Source: Thiohalophilus thiocyanatoxydans
Lineage (GTDB): Bacteria; Pseudomonadota; Gammaproteobacteria; UBA6429; Thiohalophilaceae
Direction: 5' to 3'
Length of the DNA stretch: 64,000 nucleotides
Assembly: GCF_004366735.1 (NCBI RefSeq)
Contig: NZ_SOQX01000005.1
Location: forward strand, 138,650-202,649
A model generated the notes under the pieces. It was not told the origin of the DNA. It searched no databases and saw nothing but the letters and a program-made list of their open reading frames with translations. Shown here piece by piece: positions 1 through 8,600 of this stretch; positions within the stretch are counted from its first letter, which is position 1; every line of letters begins with the position of its first letter. Position numbers and translations under genes: made by a program.

Positions 1-124
1 CGCTCTGCTCAATAACACTAATAGCGGGAAATTCGGCCCGGCCGGGAAACCCCTCGTCATCGGCATACACGGCTGAGATCCAGAGCAGCCCGCTCAGGGC
101 GAAGATAAAGACACGTCGAAACAT
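1..124 (-). CDS. Exported protein, N-terminus only (possibly rhodanese-like)
   Basis: The start codon and first 41 residues are visible; the rest lies beyond the left edge. Residues 1-21 form a typical signal peptide (MFRR, a hydrophobic core, then a VYA-D type cleavage site), so the product is exported. The mature start, DDEGFPGRAEFPAISVIEQ, resembles the region just before the domain in periplasmic rhodanese-like proteins of sulfur oxidisers, but that is a memory-based resemblance over about 20 residues. A GAGGA ribosome site precedes the ATG, and a TATAAT-like -10 box lies upstream at about 154-159 on the same strand. Confidence 0.6.
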   Translation of the reverse strand, partial: MFRRVFIFALSGLLWISAVYADDEGFPGRAEFPAISVIEQS

Positions 125-746
125 CAAAACATCCTCTATTAGTATATGGTCATATTATAATTGACTCTTTTCGAAAAGTCTTCACTCCACTTCCTCAAGG
201 CGATTCATCCAAGGTCCTGATGCATTAACTGTCGGGGTGGTCGGGTAGAGCCGTCTGCTGTACGCCGTTAATACCGGATAACTTGTGCGGTTACAGAGTT
301 GATGTGTACAGAGCTTTACCGCCACCCTCGCCTCCAGCACTTCGGACCGAGGGATTCGACACAGCCGGTATAGGATCAATGATCCGGGCCCTGGCCATAG
401 ACGGGGTCGATCCAACTGTGTGCAGAAATCCTGCTCCGCGGCTTTCGCAGCAAACTGATACAGGCCAATCTGCAAAGTCAGCCACGCGATAAAACAGCCC
501 CGATGACTCGGGCGCATCGCCATGCGCCGGTGTTTGTCGCATCTCCGATGAGTGGCATATTGAGGTCTGCCCTTTGCTTTCAGCCAATCGTCCACCGAGG
601 GATGTCCCCGAGCCGGGCCGGGTCACCTTGCGCGGCTAAAGCGACACATTGCGAATTGTGTCTGATTTCAGGTTCACAATGGCTTGTATAGTAACCATTA
701 GCCGCGCTCGAAGACCCTGCAACTGAAAACGGGAATATCAGTTCAT
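125..746. other. Intergenic region, no convincing gene
   Basis: About 620 bases separate two divergent genes. Open frames on both strands here overlap one another, have no recognisable domain and no good ribosome site, so none is called. A small inverted repeat (GACACA / TGTGTC, 643-662) lies about 85 bases before the next gene. The AT-rich stretch at 140-180 probably holds the promoter of the leftward gene. Confidence 0.5.
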
Positions 747-1691
747 ATGCCATGGAAACACAGTATTCGCCGCCAGCGTGCAGAGCTTGCGCGCGCATTG
801 CGCCAACCCATGGCACAACTGGCACCACAACTGGTTCCCATCTGGGGCAACCGCCGCCGGATGGAGACCCTGCTGGCGCGGAACATTTTCAAAATTCCCT
901 ATTGCTTGCAAGTGTACGTCCTGAAAACCGATGGCATACAGATAACCGATAACATCGGGCACGGAGGAAGTATGCCCGGCCATTACCATCGGGATCGTTC
1001 CCGACGCCCGTACATGAAAGAGCTCGTACCGACACAGGATTTCCTGATTTCCGACGCCTACATGAGCCTCTCGGAGCAACGTCCCTCATTAACCGCCCTG
1101 CAGATCATTCGCAACGAACACGCAGTGCTCGGTTTCCTGGGTATCGACTTTGATTTGCGCGACTTGCCCGTCACCGCCGGGCTTTTCCGGCAATCCGCTG
1201 AATGGCGTCAGTTCAAGGGGGATCCGGCTATCAGGAACCTGGTATTTCAGCAATCCCGTGTAGAGAGTCCGCTGGACAGCAATATAGATCAGGTGATGAG
1301 CATCCTTGAGGAACTGCTGACCCAGAACGGAATATTCCAGGTGCAAATTCATTTCTCCAGTAGCCAGGCGATTATCTGGCTGACACTCGATCCCTATCGC
1401 TATCGCCTGCTGGATATCGATGCCCTGACTGATCCGGATATCTGCCTCGCCTATCCTCACGAGCCCTATCCGTCGCTTGTCCTGATGGAACCGGAAAAAA
1501 TCGCCGGGATTCTCAATACCTTCAAGGCTCTGCGCACCACTGATGAAACCTTTTATCTGCGCCAGGCGTCGATCAATATTTTCAGCGGCATGGTCAGCGT
1601 TACTTTCTCATGCGATGGAACACACTATATGCGTTATGATGAATTCCTCGAAAAAAATACCGCATTCTGGTTTGGGAACTCTGCTGCCTGA
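747..1691 (+). CDS. PDC (Cache-like) sensor domain protein without output domain
   Basis: The 314-residue product resembles stand-alone PDC sensor proteins. Residues about 55-150 (the stretch from QVYVLKTDGIQITDN through RRPYMKEL to GFLGIDFDLRDL) have the order of a PDC/dCache ligand-binding fold: a strand with DG, a RxxY-like RRPYMKE stretch and a closing GxDFDL strand. No signal peptide, transmembrane helix, HAMP, kinase or GGDEF domain is seen, so it appears to be a soluble sensor. It converges on a diguanylate cyclase with its own Cache-like periplasmic part, 40 bases away. The ligand cannot be told from sequence. Confidence 0.7.
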   Translation: MPWKHSIRRQRAELARALRQPMAQLAPQLVPIWGNRRRMETLLARNIFKIPYCLQVYVLKTDGIQITDNIGHGGSMPGHYHRDRSRRPYMKELVPTQDFLISDAYMSLSEQRPSLTALQIIRNEHAVLGFLGIDFDLRDLPVTAGLFRQSAEWRQFKGDPAIRNLVFQQSRVESPLDSNIDQVMSILEELLTQNGIFQVQIHFSSSQAIIWLTLDPYRYRLLDIDALTDPDICLAYPHEPYPSLVLMEPEKIAGILNTFKALRTTDETFYLRQASINIFSGMVSVTFSCDGTHYMRYDEFLEKNTAFWFGNSAA

Positions 1692-1731
1692 GCCTCCAGG
1701 GAGAGGAGAGGCTTGAGAGAGGGGGAGCGCT

Positions 1732-3156
1732 TCAGACTGCTTCCAGCGTAAACCGGGTTACCTGATTCCGGCCGTTCGCCTTACTGGTGTACAACGCGTT
1801 GTCAGCGACTTCAATCACATCATGTTTTTCATAGCAGGAATTGCAGGTCGCCACCCCTACGCTGATAGTTACGTGAACTTCTCCGGCGGAGGTTGATACC
1901 GTTTTCTGTGAAATGGCGCAGCGCAGCCGCTCAGCCAGCACCTGGGCTCCCTCAGCGTCGGTTTCGGGCAATATCACCATAAACTCTTCACCTCCATAGC
2001 GCGCGGCAAGATCAATTTGGCGAATTTCACTCAATATGACTTCCCCGACATGTCGTAACACCTTATCGCCGGCCTGATGACCGTAGTTGTCGTTGACTTG
2101 CTTGAAATGGTCAAGATCAAATAATAGCACTGACAGAGGGCGTTCGAAACGCCGCGCACGCTCAAGTTCGTTATCAAGCAGTGTTTGCATATACGCGTGA
2201 TTAAACAAACCTGTCAGTCCATCCTGGTGCGACAGCTCAAAGAGTTCTTTCTCACGCAACAATGTTCGGATAATGGGACGTAGCGCGATTACCGATAGAA
2301 GAATAACAACCAGCAGCACTACTAACAGTATACCGATGAGAATTAGCAGCTGACGATCGATGTCGGCAAAAAAACGATCCCTGTTTACAACAGCATACAA
2401 TTGCCAGTTGTGTCCTTCCACGTATCGGGATTTGACAATATGAGCCTCATCGACCTCTCCACTGTCAAGGTATGTTTCAAGAACATCGACTGTGATTACA
2501 TTGTGGCCTCCGTGCGGCCAGTAGATGATCTCCCCATCTTTGACAATGGCATAACAGCCCTGTTCATCCAGGGTCGATTCGACAATCTTTTCGATGCCGA
2601 CATCATCCATCACCAGTATGTCTGCCCCGACCTTCCTTTCCCCTTTGTCGGCAATATTTGAGCAATACACTAAATATTCTTCATTCCCGACTTGCCTGCG
2701 CCCAAGCATACGGATTTCATCCAGTTCCCGGAGATTGCATTCGTTCACAATATGTTCGGGCAACGCCACCCCTACGGAAAACAGTAAATTACCGCCCGGG
2801 TCGAAGCGACTGATACCGACCGCCTCTCGATTTGCACCGAGGGCATCGGAAAGTTTGGGGGCGCTGAATGCAACAAGCTCTTCCTTGCTGACTTTCCCAT
2901 CCAGATAGGCGATTTGCCTGTTGCGGATAGCCGTCCGGCTGGCACTCTGTCTTGCTAAATCGTAATGCTTGTCGAGCATACCCTGCAGCAACCAGAGCCC
3001 ACCGTCGAGGTAATGGACGATTTCTTCCTCATGCTCCTCATGCAGGCGATCCACCAGCGGGCGGAAACCGAATAGATAGAAGGTGAGAATCAGTGTCAGG
3101 CCACTGACTACCATCACAAGGTATAATTTGGCGATATCCCGACGAAAATTTTCCAT
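1732..3156 (-). CDS. Membrane diguanylate cyclase with periplasmic sensor
   Basis: This 474-residue protein should make cyclic di-GMP from two GTP. A first transmembrane helix (about 11-31) and a second (about 267-290) bracket a periplasmic sensory region of about 230 residues. The C-terminal GGDEF domain (about 310-470) has the active-site motif RYGGEEF near residue 387, so it is probably catalytic, and RQID five residues before GGEEF fits the inhibitory RxxD I-site for product feedback. The start is the ATG at 3156. The signal sensed is unknown. It is convergent with the PDC sensor gene, but no direct link is shown. Confidence 0.93.
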   Translation of the reverse strand: MENFRRDIAKLYLVMVVSGLTLILTFYLFGFRPLVDRLHEEHEEEIVHYLDGGLWLLQGMLDKHYDLARQSASRTAIRNRQIAYLDGKVSKEELVAFSAPKLSDALGANREAVGISRFDPGGNLLFSVGVALPEHIVNECNLRELDEIRMLGRRQVGNEEYLVYCSNIADKGERKVGADILVMDDVGIEKIVESTLDEQGCYAIVKDGEIIYWPHGGHNVITVDVLETYLDSGEVDEAHIVKSRYVEGHNWQLYAVVNRDRFFADIDRQLLILIGILLVVLLVVILLSVIALRPIIRTLLREKELFELSHQDGLTGLFNHAYMQTLLDNELERARRFERPLSVLLFDLDHFKQVNDNYGHQAGDKVLRHVGEVILSEIRQIDLAARYGGEEFMVILPETDAEGAQVLAERLRCAISQKTVSTSAGEVHVTISVGVATCNSCYEKHDVIEVADNALYTSKANGRNQVTRFTLEAV

Positions 3157-3378
3157 TACTTTACACAGGAACTGGGTTAAGGTGGGCTGCTAACCATCGG
3201 ATAGATAATTGGGCCATACCTGTCCGTCGGCAGAAGTGTGACGACCTTTAACTAGTTTGTGACTCACCGGTTTACTGGGCACATAATGGCACGCTCTTGT
3301 TATCAATCGACACAAGCGAGATTGCATCCTGCAATAATAATTCAGGATTCCCCGGCCTCTGCTTATGACCTACCCACG

Positions 3379-3711
3379 TTACATATCATTGAGATAGGAC
3401 TTGGCTTCTTCACCGGGATTGGGTAAACCCGCGATACGCCAGGCGTTGAGACAGCTCTGAAACAGATCGTGAACCCAGAATTTGTCTTTCCCCAGCCGAT
3501 GGCAGACGCTGTTCATGGCCGGCGCCACGCCAAACTTCTTGTAGTAATCCCGCAGACTGTAGATCACCAGCCAGTGGTCGTCTGTCAGCGGCGCCACTTT
3601 CAGTTGCTCCGCAATCGTGCTGGCCGTCTCTTCCGTCCACTGCGTCGGATCGACGATGAGGCCGGCTTCATCCATCTCCGGCAAATCTGTATTTTGTCTC
3701 ACGGCGGTCAT
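3379..3711 (-). CDS. DsrC/TusE-family protein lacking both cysteines (RspA-like)
   Basis: The 110-residue protein has the DsrC/TusE fold signature: DEAGLIVDPTQWTEE, LTDDHWLVIYSLRDYYKKFG, and a C-terminal AWRIAGLPNP. In DsrC and TusE the equivalent C-terminus is AC-K-IAGLPKPTGCV, whose two cysteines carry sulfur. Here Trp replaces the inner cysteine, and the C-terminal tail (GEEAKSYLNDM) has no cysteine. The only two cysteines (in SVCHRLG and FQSCLN) lie elsewhere. Such cysteine-less homologues have been called RspA and are thought to regulate rather than carry sulfur. A longer frame begins at 3756, but the AAGGAGG site before the ATG at 3711 favours the shorter start. Confidence 0.85.
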   Translation of the reverse strand: MTAVRQNTDLPEMDEAGLIVDPTQWTEETASTIAEQLKVAPLTDDHWLVIYSLRDYYKKFGVAPAMNSVCHRLGKDKFWVHDLFQSCLNAWRIAGLPNPGEEAKSYLNDM

Positions 3712-4160
3712 ACGTTCCTCCTTGCGGTATTTACCGGGGAACTGTGTGGGCTTCATGATTCCGCTCTTGCTTCAAGTATAGACGACCACAACGTGAGTAA
3801 ACGCGCAGACAAAAACATTTCCTGTGCAGGGATAACAACAACGGGACTGACCGGTTTCAGCCCGTCAGTCGGGAATGGGCCGCACTGTTCACTTCCCGGG
3901 AAGGTCCCTTTCAGGCTGCAGCCATCGACAGCACAGCCGATCAGATGAATAGCGGGGCATACACGACTCCCGGCCGGATCCCGCCCCAGCAGCACAGCTA
4001 ATCCGGCAACATTATTAAACATAGAGGGAGATAGACCATGGTACAGCCCATCATCCTGTACAGCCGGTTACTGCTCGCACACGGCATGGCGTGGTGCTGT
4101 TGCCGGGTAAACCCTGATTCGCAAAAGCAGCGTAATCGACAGCAAAGCGGACGATCGGGT
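3712..4160. other. Intergenic region, no convincing gene
   Basis: A frame of 89 codons at 3753-4022 on the minus strand has no recognisable domain and no good ribosome site, so it is not called. GC-rich short inverted repeats around 4165-4215, just inside and beyond the 3' end of the next gene, could help end its transcript. Nothing else was recognised. Confidence 0.4.
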
Positions 4161-4439
4161 TTATTTATCCCGGGTGGAGTCCCGGGTCCGCTGCAACCGG
4201 GTCCGCTCCAGCGGGATAATCCGGCTATAACCGTGAGCAACATTGCTCAACACACATTTTTGTTTATCACGGTAACAGCAGATATAGATCGCCGATTTGC
4301 CGGTTTCACTGACTGTGCCATTCGTCGCCTGGCAATAGGCGCGCGGGCTGAATTCGGCAGCCTGCTGTGCCGTAACAGATGATTGACCGAACAACAGCAG
4401 TGCGCCTGTCACGACGAGGGATAACCATGCCTTGTTCAT
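4161..4439 (-). CDS. Small secreted cysteine-containing protein of unknown function
   Basis: The product is 92 residues from the ATG at 4439, which has GAGGAG at good spacing; an ATG six bases upstream sits too close to that site. Residues 1-24 are a clear signal peptide (MNKAWLSLVVTGALLLFGQS, cleavage near VTA-Q). The mature part has four cysteines (AYC, YICC, QKC) that could form disulfides in the periplasm. The C-terminus is arginine-rich. No family was recognised. It lies 30 bases downstream of the methyltransferase on the same strand and may share its transcript. Confidence 0.65.
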   Translation of the reverse strand: MNKAWLSLVVTGALLLFGQSSVTAQQAAEFSPRAYCQATNGTVSETGKSAIYICCYRDKQKCVLSNVAHGYSRIIPLERTRLQRTRDSTRDK

Positions 4440-4469
4440 AACCATTCTCCTCTGTTCGGTCGCCGCCTC

Positions 4470-5294
4470 TTATTGCGGGACGGCAACGATTTCCAGAACT
4501 TCTCCCTGGGTATGGGTCGTGCCGTCGTCGGCCAGATTGTAATCCCGCCACAGCTGTACAAGATCCGCGTGCAACGCTGCCTGCCCCGCCGCATCCAGGG
4601 CGGCAAAGGCCCGAACCACCGGTCCGAAGTTTTGTCGATAAAACCCCACGACCTCCTCGGGCGTATAGGGATAGCGGAATTCAAACAGCTGTCTGTCGAA
4701 ATGCAGATCCACCGGCCTCTCGGCAAAGCGTTCCCTGACCCGGGATTCGGTACCCCACATCAGCGGCGATGGCATCGGCGGCGGGGGCACATGCCGGGCC
4801 ACGGTCTTGAAGAAGTGTCCAACGAAACCTTCCGGTGTCCAGTTGGCCATCACGATCTCGCCACCGGGACGACACACGCGCGTCAACTCGGCAACCACCC
4901 GTTCCGGACGCGGCGCAAACATCGCGCCGATCACGCTGTAGATCTGATCGAAGCTGTTGTCCCCATAGGGCAGGGATTCGGCATCGCCGACCTCGAACCG
5001 CGCCGCAAGCCCTTCCTGCTCGGCATGCCCCCGGGCCTCCTCGATCAGATTCCCGGCAATATCGATACCCCAGACCTTCGCCCCGGCCCGTGCCGCCGGG
5101 AGGGCTACCTGGCCGCTGCCGCAGGCCACGTCCAGCACCATCGCACCGGCGCGAACAGGATGGCGGGCCAGAAACTGCAGCGCGCTGGGTTCCAGTGTCC
5201 GGGCCACACTACTGTAGTTGCCGGCACACCAGGTATCGTGAAGTTGTTGCTTTAAGCCCTGTTCCTCAATGGATAACTGTTCAGCGATGTCCAT
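4470..5294 (-). CDS. Class I SAM-dependent methyltransferase
   Basis: This 274-residue protein is a Rossmann-type methyltransferase of the UbiE/Methyltransf_11 class. Motif I is VLDVACGSGQVALPAA (about 53-67), followed by an acidic residue at the end of strand 2 (WGIDIAGN), then VGDAESLPYGDNSFD and a VMANWTPEG strand. The substrate is not identifiable. The gene is divergent from an HxlR-family regulator, with two matching operator-like palindromes in the shared 192-base region, so it is the likely target of that regulator. Confidence 0.88.
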   Translation of the reverse strand: MDIAEQLSIEEQGLKQQLHDTWCAGNYSSVARTLEPSALQFLARHPVRAGAMVLDVACGSGQVALPAARAGAKVWGIDIAGNLIEEARGHAEQEGLAARFEVGDAESLPYGDNSFDQIYSVIGAMFAPRPERVVAELTRVCRPGGEIVMANWTPEGFVGHFFKTVARHVPPPPMPSPLMWGTESRVRERFAERPVDLHFDRQLFEFRYPYTPEEVVGFYRQNFGPVVRAFAALDAAGQAALHADLVQLWRDYNLADDGTTHTQGEVLEIVAVPQ

Positions 5295-5369
5295 CTCATT
5301 TCCCTCCTCTTCGTATCAGAATTAATGGGGCGGTGTTGCACGAAGTATGGAAATCAATCACCACTTTCT

Positions 5370-5390
5370 CCAGTACTAAATCTGTACTGG
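5370..5390. promoter_or_regulatory. Operator-like palindrome 1 of HxlR regulator
   Basis: CCAGTAC and its exact inverse GTACTGG are separated by seven bases. The 17-base core AGTACTAAATCTGTACT (5372-5388) matches the inverted second site at 14 of 17 positions. It lies between the divergent methyltransferase and HxlR genes. Confidence 0.65.
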
Positions 5391-5409
5391 CTCTGAGGAT
5401 GAAATCGAC

Positions 5410-5426
5410 AGTACAGAATTTATACT
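5410..5426. promoter_or_regulatory. Operator-like palindrome 2 of HxlR regulator
   Basis: AGTACAGAATTTATACT is an imperfect palindrome. Its reverse complement, AGTATAAATTCTGTACT, matches site 1 at 14 of 17 positions. The centres are 38 bases apart. It overlaps an AT-rich stretch (TTTATACTTG) that could be a -10 region for the rightward gene, so binding would be expected to repress. Confidence 0.65.
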
Positions 5427-5486
5427 TGTTATTCATCTTGCTCACAGACAGCAATGACGGCAAATACAACCATAAGGAGCGCGGTT

Positions 5487-6176
5487 ATGAAAGGCTACGG
5501 ACAATTTTGCCCTATCGCCAAGGCCTCGGAGGTACTGGGCGAACGCTGGACCAACCTCATCATTCGCGAGCTGGGCAGTGGCAGTGAAAGTTTCAATGCG
5601 CTGCGCAGAGGCCTGCCGTTGATCTCACCAAGCCTCTTGTCGACCCGGCTGAAATCGCTGGAACGCGCCGGCGTGGTACAGCGGGATGAAACGGATCAGG
5701 GCGTCAATTATCGACTCACCCGCTCCGGCAAGGAGTTGTTCCCAATCATTCTGGAGTTGGGCGCCTGGGGACACCGTTGGGTACGCAGCAACATGTCCCA
5801 GGAGGATCTCGATCCATCATTATTGATGTGGGACATTCATCGCAACGTCGATGTCGATTATTTCAAGAGAATCAGTAATAAGGATCGCAACGTGTTGTTG
5901 TTTGAGTTTACCGATTACCAGACCCGCTACCATCGCTGGTGGCTGGTAATTCAGGACGATGATGTGGATGTCTGTCTCAAGGATCCCGGCTTCGAGGTGG
6001 ATCTGCACATCATCACCGACACCAGGACCCTCACGCACTACTGGATGGGCGATATCAGCATGGCCAAAGCAAAGCAGGAAAAACATATAACAATCGATGG
6101 CGATACTACCCTGAAAAAAGACATTACCACCTGGCTGGGTCGCAATTATTTTGCAACGATCGAATCAGCAAGTTAG
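5487..6176 (+). CDS. HxlR-family transcriptional regulator with C-terminal SCP2-like domain
   Basis: The 229-residue product has an N-terminal HxlR winged helix: GQFCPIAKASEVLGERWTN, LRRGLPLISPSLLSTRLKSLERAGVV and NYRLTRSGKEL. Cys8 is at the position of the conserved redox-sensing cysteine of HxlR proteins. The C-terminal part (about 110-229) fits the sterol-carrier-like domain of long HxlR members and could bind a hydrophobic ligand. The ATG at 5487 has AAGGAG before it, so it is preferred to the upstream ATG at 5454. It probably binds the two palindromes upstream and controls itself and the divergent methyltransferase. Confidence 0.9.
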   Translation: MKGYGQFCPIAKASEVLGERWTNLIIRELGSGSESFNALRRGLPLISPSLLSTRLKSLERAGVVQRDETDQGVNYRLTRSGKELFPIILELGAWGHRWVRSNMSQEDLDPSLLMWDIHRNVDVDYFKRISNKDRNVLLFEFTDYQTRYHRWWLVIQDDDVDVCLKDPGFEVDLHIITDTRTLTHYWMGDISMAKAKQEKHITIDGDTTLKKDITTWLGRNYFATIESAS

Positions 6177-6233
6177 AAAGCAACCCGTACCCGATACAAC
6201 AAGCCACTAATCATGTTTTGATATATTGTGGTA

Positions 6234-7046
6234 TTAACCTGACGCCGCTGCCAGTCGCGCCTTGAGAATATCCAGCAGCAACGGGTGATGACAGATAAGC
6301 GGAGTGATCGTGTAGTTGAGCTGCGGATAATCTTTCACCACGGCTTCACAGATTTCCTCCACATCGCCGCGCGGCCCTGCGTGGCGACCGGGCAGGAAGA
6401 ACTGCATGGCGACGATCACCTCTGTCACCCCCTGCCCGGCCTGTTGCCGCAACCAGGTCGCCAGAAGATCGCCATTGAAGTCGTACTCCTTGCCTTCGCG
6501 GCGTTCCATCACCGCCTGATCCACCTCGAGTCCGTACTCTTCCAGCAATCTCCGGGCGATCCCCTTGCGCACGTCTGTGATCTCCGGGCTCGGCGAACCG
6601 TGATCGACCAGTACGATCCGGGCATCAGCCCCGTTCTGTTGCCGGGCCTGATGAATATGATCGAACACGATTCGGGCCAGCCGCGGCTCACCTTCAGGCA
6701 GAGGCCAGGCGACGGGAGCCACCTTGACCGTCAGCTCGGGATACCCCGCCCGGAGCGTCGCCACCTGGTCGGGAATGAACGAGGTCAGCGCCTTGCTCAA
6801 TCCGAAAAACAGCGGCACAACAATGAACTCGTTTTCACCCTGGGCCAGCCGGGCTTCGAGAAATGCGGAAAAAACCTGCGCAGGCGTGCCATCGAGCTCG
6901 TCGGCAGGAATGGTATCGGCGTGCTGGAGCGAGACCGGATGAATCGTCTTGCCGGTATGACGACTCAGTTCAGTCGCCAGACGGCGCAGATATAACGTGG
7001 CGTCAGGTTGCCTGGAGCCGTTATCAATAAGCAGGTAGACCGGCAT
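6234..7046 (-). CDS. CbiX/SirB-like sirohydrochlorin chelatase family protein
   Basis: The 270-residue protein holds two CbiX-type halves. The second has the family motif LVDHGSPSP (about 146-154) with the metal-chelating histidine, and MERREGKEYDF. The first begins LLIDNGSRQP (5-14), where Asn replaces the usual His, so the two halves are not equivalent. A histidine in GRHAGPRGDVEE and in LICHHPLL may add ligands. Family members insert Co or Fe into sirohydrochlorin for cobalamin or siroheme. No other tetrapyrrole gene is nearby, so the metal is uncertain. The gene converges with the HxlR regulator. Confidence 0.82.
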   Translation of the reverse strand: MPVYLLIDNGSRQPDATLYLRRLATELSRHTGKTIHPVSLQHADTIPADELDGTPAQVFSAFLEARLAQGENEFIVVPLFFGLSKALTSFIPDQVATLRAGYPELTVKVAPVAWPLPEGEPRLARIVFDHIHQARQQNGADARIVLVDHGSPSPEITDVRKGIARRLLEEYGLEVDQAVMERREGKEYDFNGDLLATWLRQQAGQGVTEVIVAMQFFLPGRHAGPRGDVEEICEAVVKDYPQLNYTITPLICHHPLLLDILKARLAAASG

Positions 7047-7194
7047 GGGATTTAACTACAGGTTGTCAGGTGAAATCCCATCTTAGCAGCTTTTACCCGG
7101 CAGCCAAGACCGGACGCCGCCCGTTTAAACCTCAAAAAGTGACCAGGAAGTGCAAAAACCGGTATTTATTATCGTTCTTTATTGATTGCTGTCA

Positions 7195-7659
7195 TCATCT
7201 TGCTTTGCGACGGCAATACTCTTTGCCAGCCTGGGTCAGATAGTACTTCGTACCGCTGACCCCGGTTACCTCCTCCACCATATTTTTATCCATCAGTTTT
7301 TGCATTGCATGTTGCGCATGAATCATACTGATGCCCATCCTGTCGGCAATGGTTTTCATCAAGACCCCCTTCTCACCTTCCTTGATTAATATTTTCAGAA
7401 TCTGGGCCAGTTCCGCCTTCTTCTCGCGCTCCTTCTCTTTTGCTTGTTCCTGATCAGAAGCGCCCCTGGGCGTTTTGGGTGCACGAACCCGGTTTTGAAC
7501 TTTCCAGACGACCGTGTCGCCCTCCTCTTCCCTGACGATCTCGCCCTGTTTGAGCCGATAAGCCAGTTTGCCCAGCTTTATCAAGGTCGGAGCCATGACC
7601 GCGATCATGAGGATCAGCAGCCACAACGGAATCGGTACGCTGTATAAAAGAAATGACAT
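7195..7659 (-). CDS. Membrane-anchored winged-helix protein of unknown function
   Basis: The 154-residue product starts with one transmembrane helix (about 5-30, SVPIPLWLLILMIAVMAPTL), followed by a charged linker with a Lys/Glu-rich helix (about 70-86). Residues about 85-150 look like a MarR/ArsR-style winged helix: LKILIKEGEKGVLMKTIADRM, an HTH-like helix GISMIHAQHAMQKLMDKNMV, and a wing with GTKYYLTQAGKEY. It may be a membrane-tethered DNA-binding protein. The start at 7659 keeps the membrane helix. No partner gene lies close by. Confidence 0.65.
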   Translation of the reverse strand: MSFLLYSVPIPLWLLILMIAVMAPTLIKLGKLAYRLKQGEIVREEEGDTVVWKVQNRVRAPKTPRGASDQEQAKEKEREKKAELAQILKILIKEGEKGVLMKTIADRMGISMIHAQHAMQKLMDKNMVEEVTGVSGTKYYLTQAGKEYCRRKAR

Positions 7660-8021
7660 AGTAAATTGCCCCAGGCGGTAATGCTTTCAATATTCGTCTG
7701 ACTGAATTATCGAGCCACGCCAGAATACGTCCTGATTACAGGGAAATCTGTGCGCTATCCCCGGTTTTCCTCATCGGTCAAGGCCCGGCATGAATACAAT
7801 GCCGTGATTGACGGGTAGCAAAACCCTGGCCTCCGGGGAGCGAAAGCCCCGGGCCCTGCCCGGACGGCTCTTGCGGCTATCGGGCATCTTTACAAAGTAT
7901 AGACACCGCTTGCTGGAAAATACCAGCCGATCCCGCCTCTGGAGCGGTTCGCCGGGCCCCTTGCGCAGGCGCAAGTCGGGGCCGATCCCTGTTATTATTC
8001 CCGGACGCAGAGGAGTTCCCT
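7660..8021. other. Intergenic region with GC-rich hairpin
   Basis: This region lies between divergent genes. A hairpin with arms CCGGGG (7833-7838) and CCCCGG (7847-7852) is visible; it has no T-tract. No gene was recognised; frames crossing it lack domains. Confidence 0.4.
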
Positions 8022-8600
8022 ATGACGATCGAATCGGCTATCACCTCCTACGGCTATCTGGCCGTCGCGTTCGGTATTTTTATCGAAGGTGAGGTGATCG
8101 TACTGACCGCCGGCTTCCTCGCCCAGCAAGGATTGCTGGAACTGCGCTGGGTGATGGCCGCCTCGGTCATTGGCTCGATCATGACCTATCAGTTTTACTT
8201 TCTGCTCGGCCGCCTCAAGGGACGGGCCGTGCTGACAAAACGTCCCGGCTGGCAGTCGCGCGTGGCGCGCATCCGCAGCCTGCTCGAACGTTACGACACA
8301 TTGATCATTTTCGGTTATCGGGGGCTGTTCGGCCTGCGCGCCATCACCCCTTTTGCCCTGGGCATGACCGACATCAGCCACCTGCGCTTCACCCTGCTGG
8401 ATCTGATCCCCGCCACAATCTGGGGGCTCGGTGTCTCCTGGGCGGGCTTTGTTCTGGGCAAGGGCGCGGAAACACTGCTCGACAATCTGGGGGACTACCA
8501 GCTGTGGCTGGCCGGAGCCGCGCTGCTGATCGGGCTGCTGGTCATCAGCCTGTATGCCCGCCACCGGATGATGAAAAGCGGCGATAACGGGCCGCTGTAA
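8022..8600 (+). CDS. DedA-family membrane protein
   Basis: The 192-residue inner-membrane protein fits the DedA/VTT family: an early helix GYLAVAFGIFIEGEVIVLTAG with the family glutamate, then a RYDTLIIFGYRGLFGLRAITPFALGM stretch that matches the conserved F-x-R-x-x-x-G/P region, and two C-terminal helices. DedA proteins are linked to lipid-carrier recycling and membrane homeostasis; the specific substrate here is not known. The start is the ATG at 8022, after an AGAGGAG ribosome site. A more distant VTT relative follows at 9026. Confidence 0.88.
   Translation: MTIESAITSYGYLAVAFGIFIEGEVIVLTAGFLAQQGLLELRWVMAASVIGSIMTYQFYFLLGRLKGRAVLTKRPGWQSRVARIRSLLERYDTLIIFGYRGLFGLRAITPFALGMTDISHLRFTLLDLIPATIWGLGVSWAGFVLGKGAETLLDNLGDYQLWLAGAALLIGLLVISLYARHRMMKSGDNGPL

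Noticed and set aside
182..626. Minus-strand frames of 111-137 codons in the first intergenic region
   Set aside because: Two frames overlap out of phase, neither has a ribosome site or recognisable domain.
3285..3303. TGGCACG followed by CTCTTGTTA as a sigma-54 site
   Set aside because: The -12 GC is missing and the orientation does not point to a nearby gene start.
3753..4022. Minus-strand frame of 89 codons
   Set aside because: No known motif and no good ribosome site; it lies in a gap and could be real, but the evidence is too weak.
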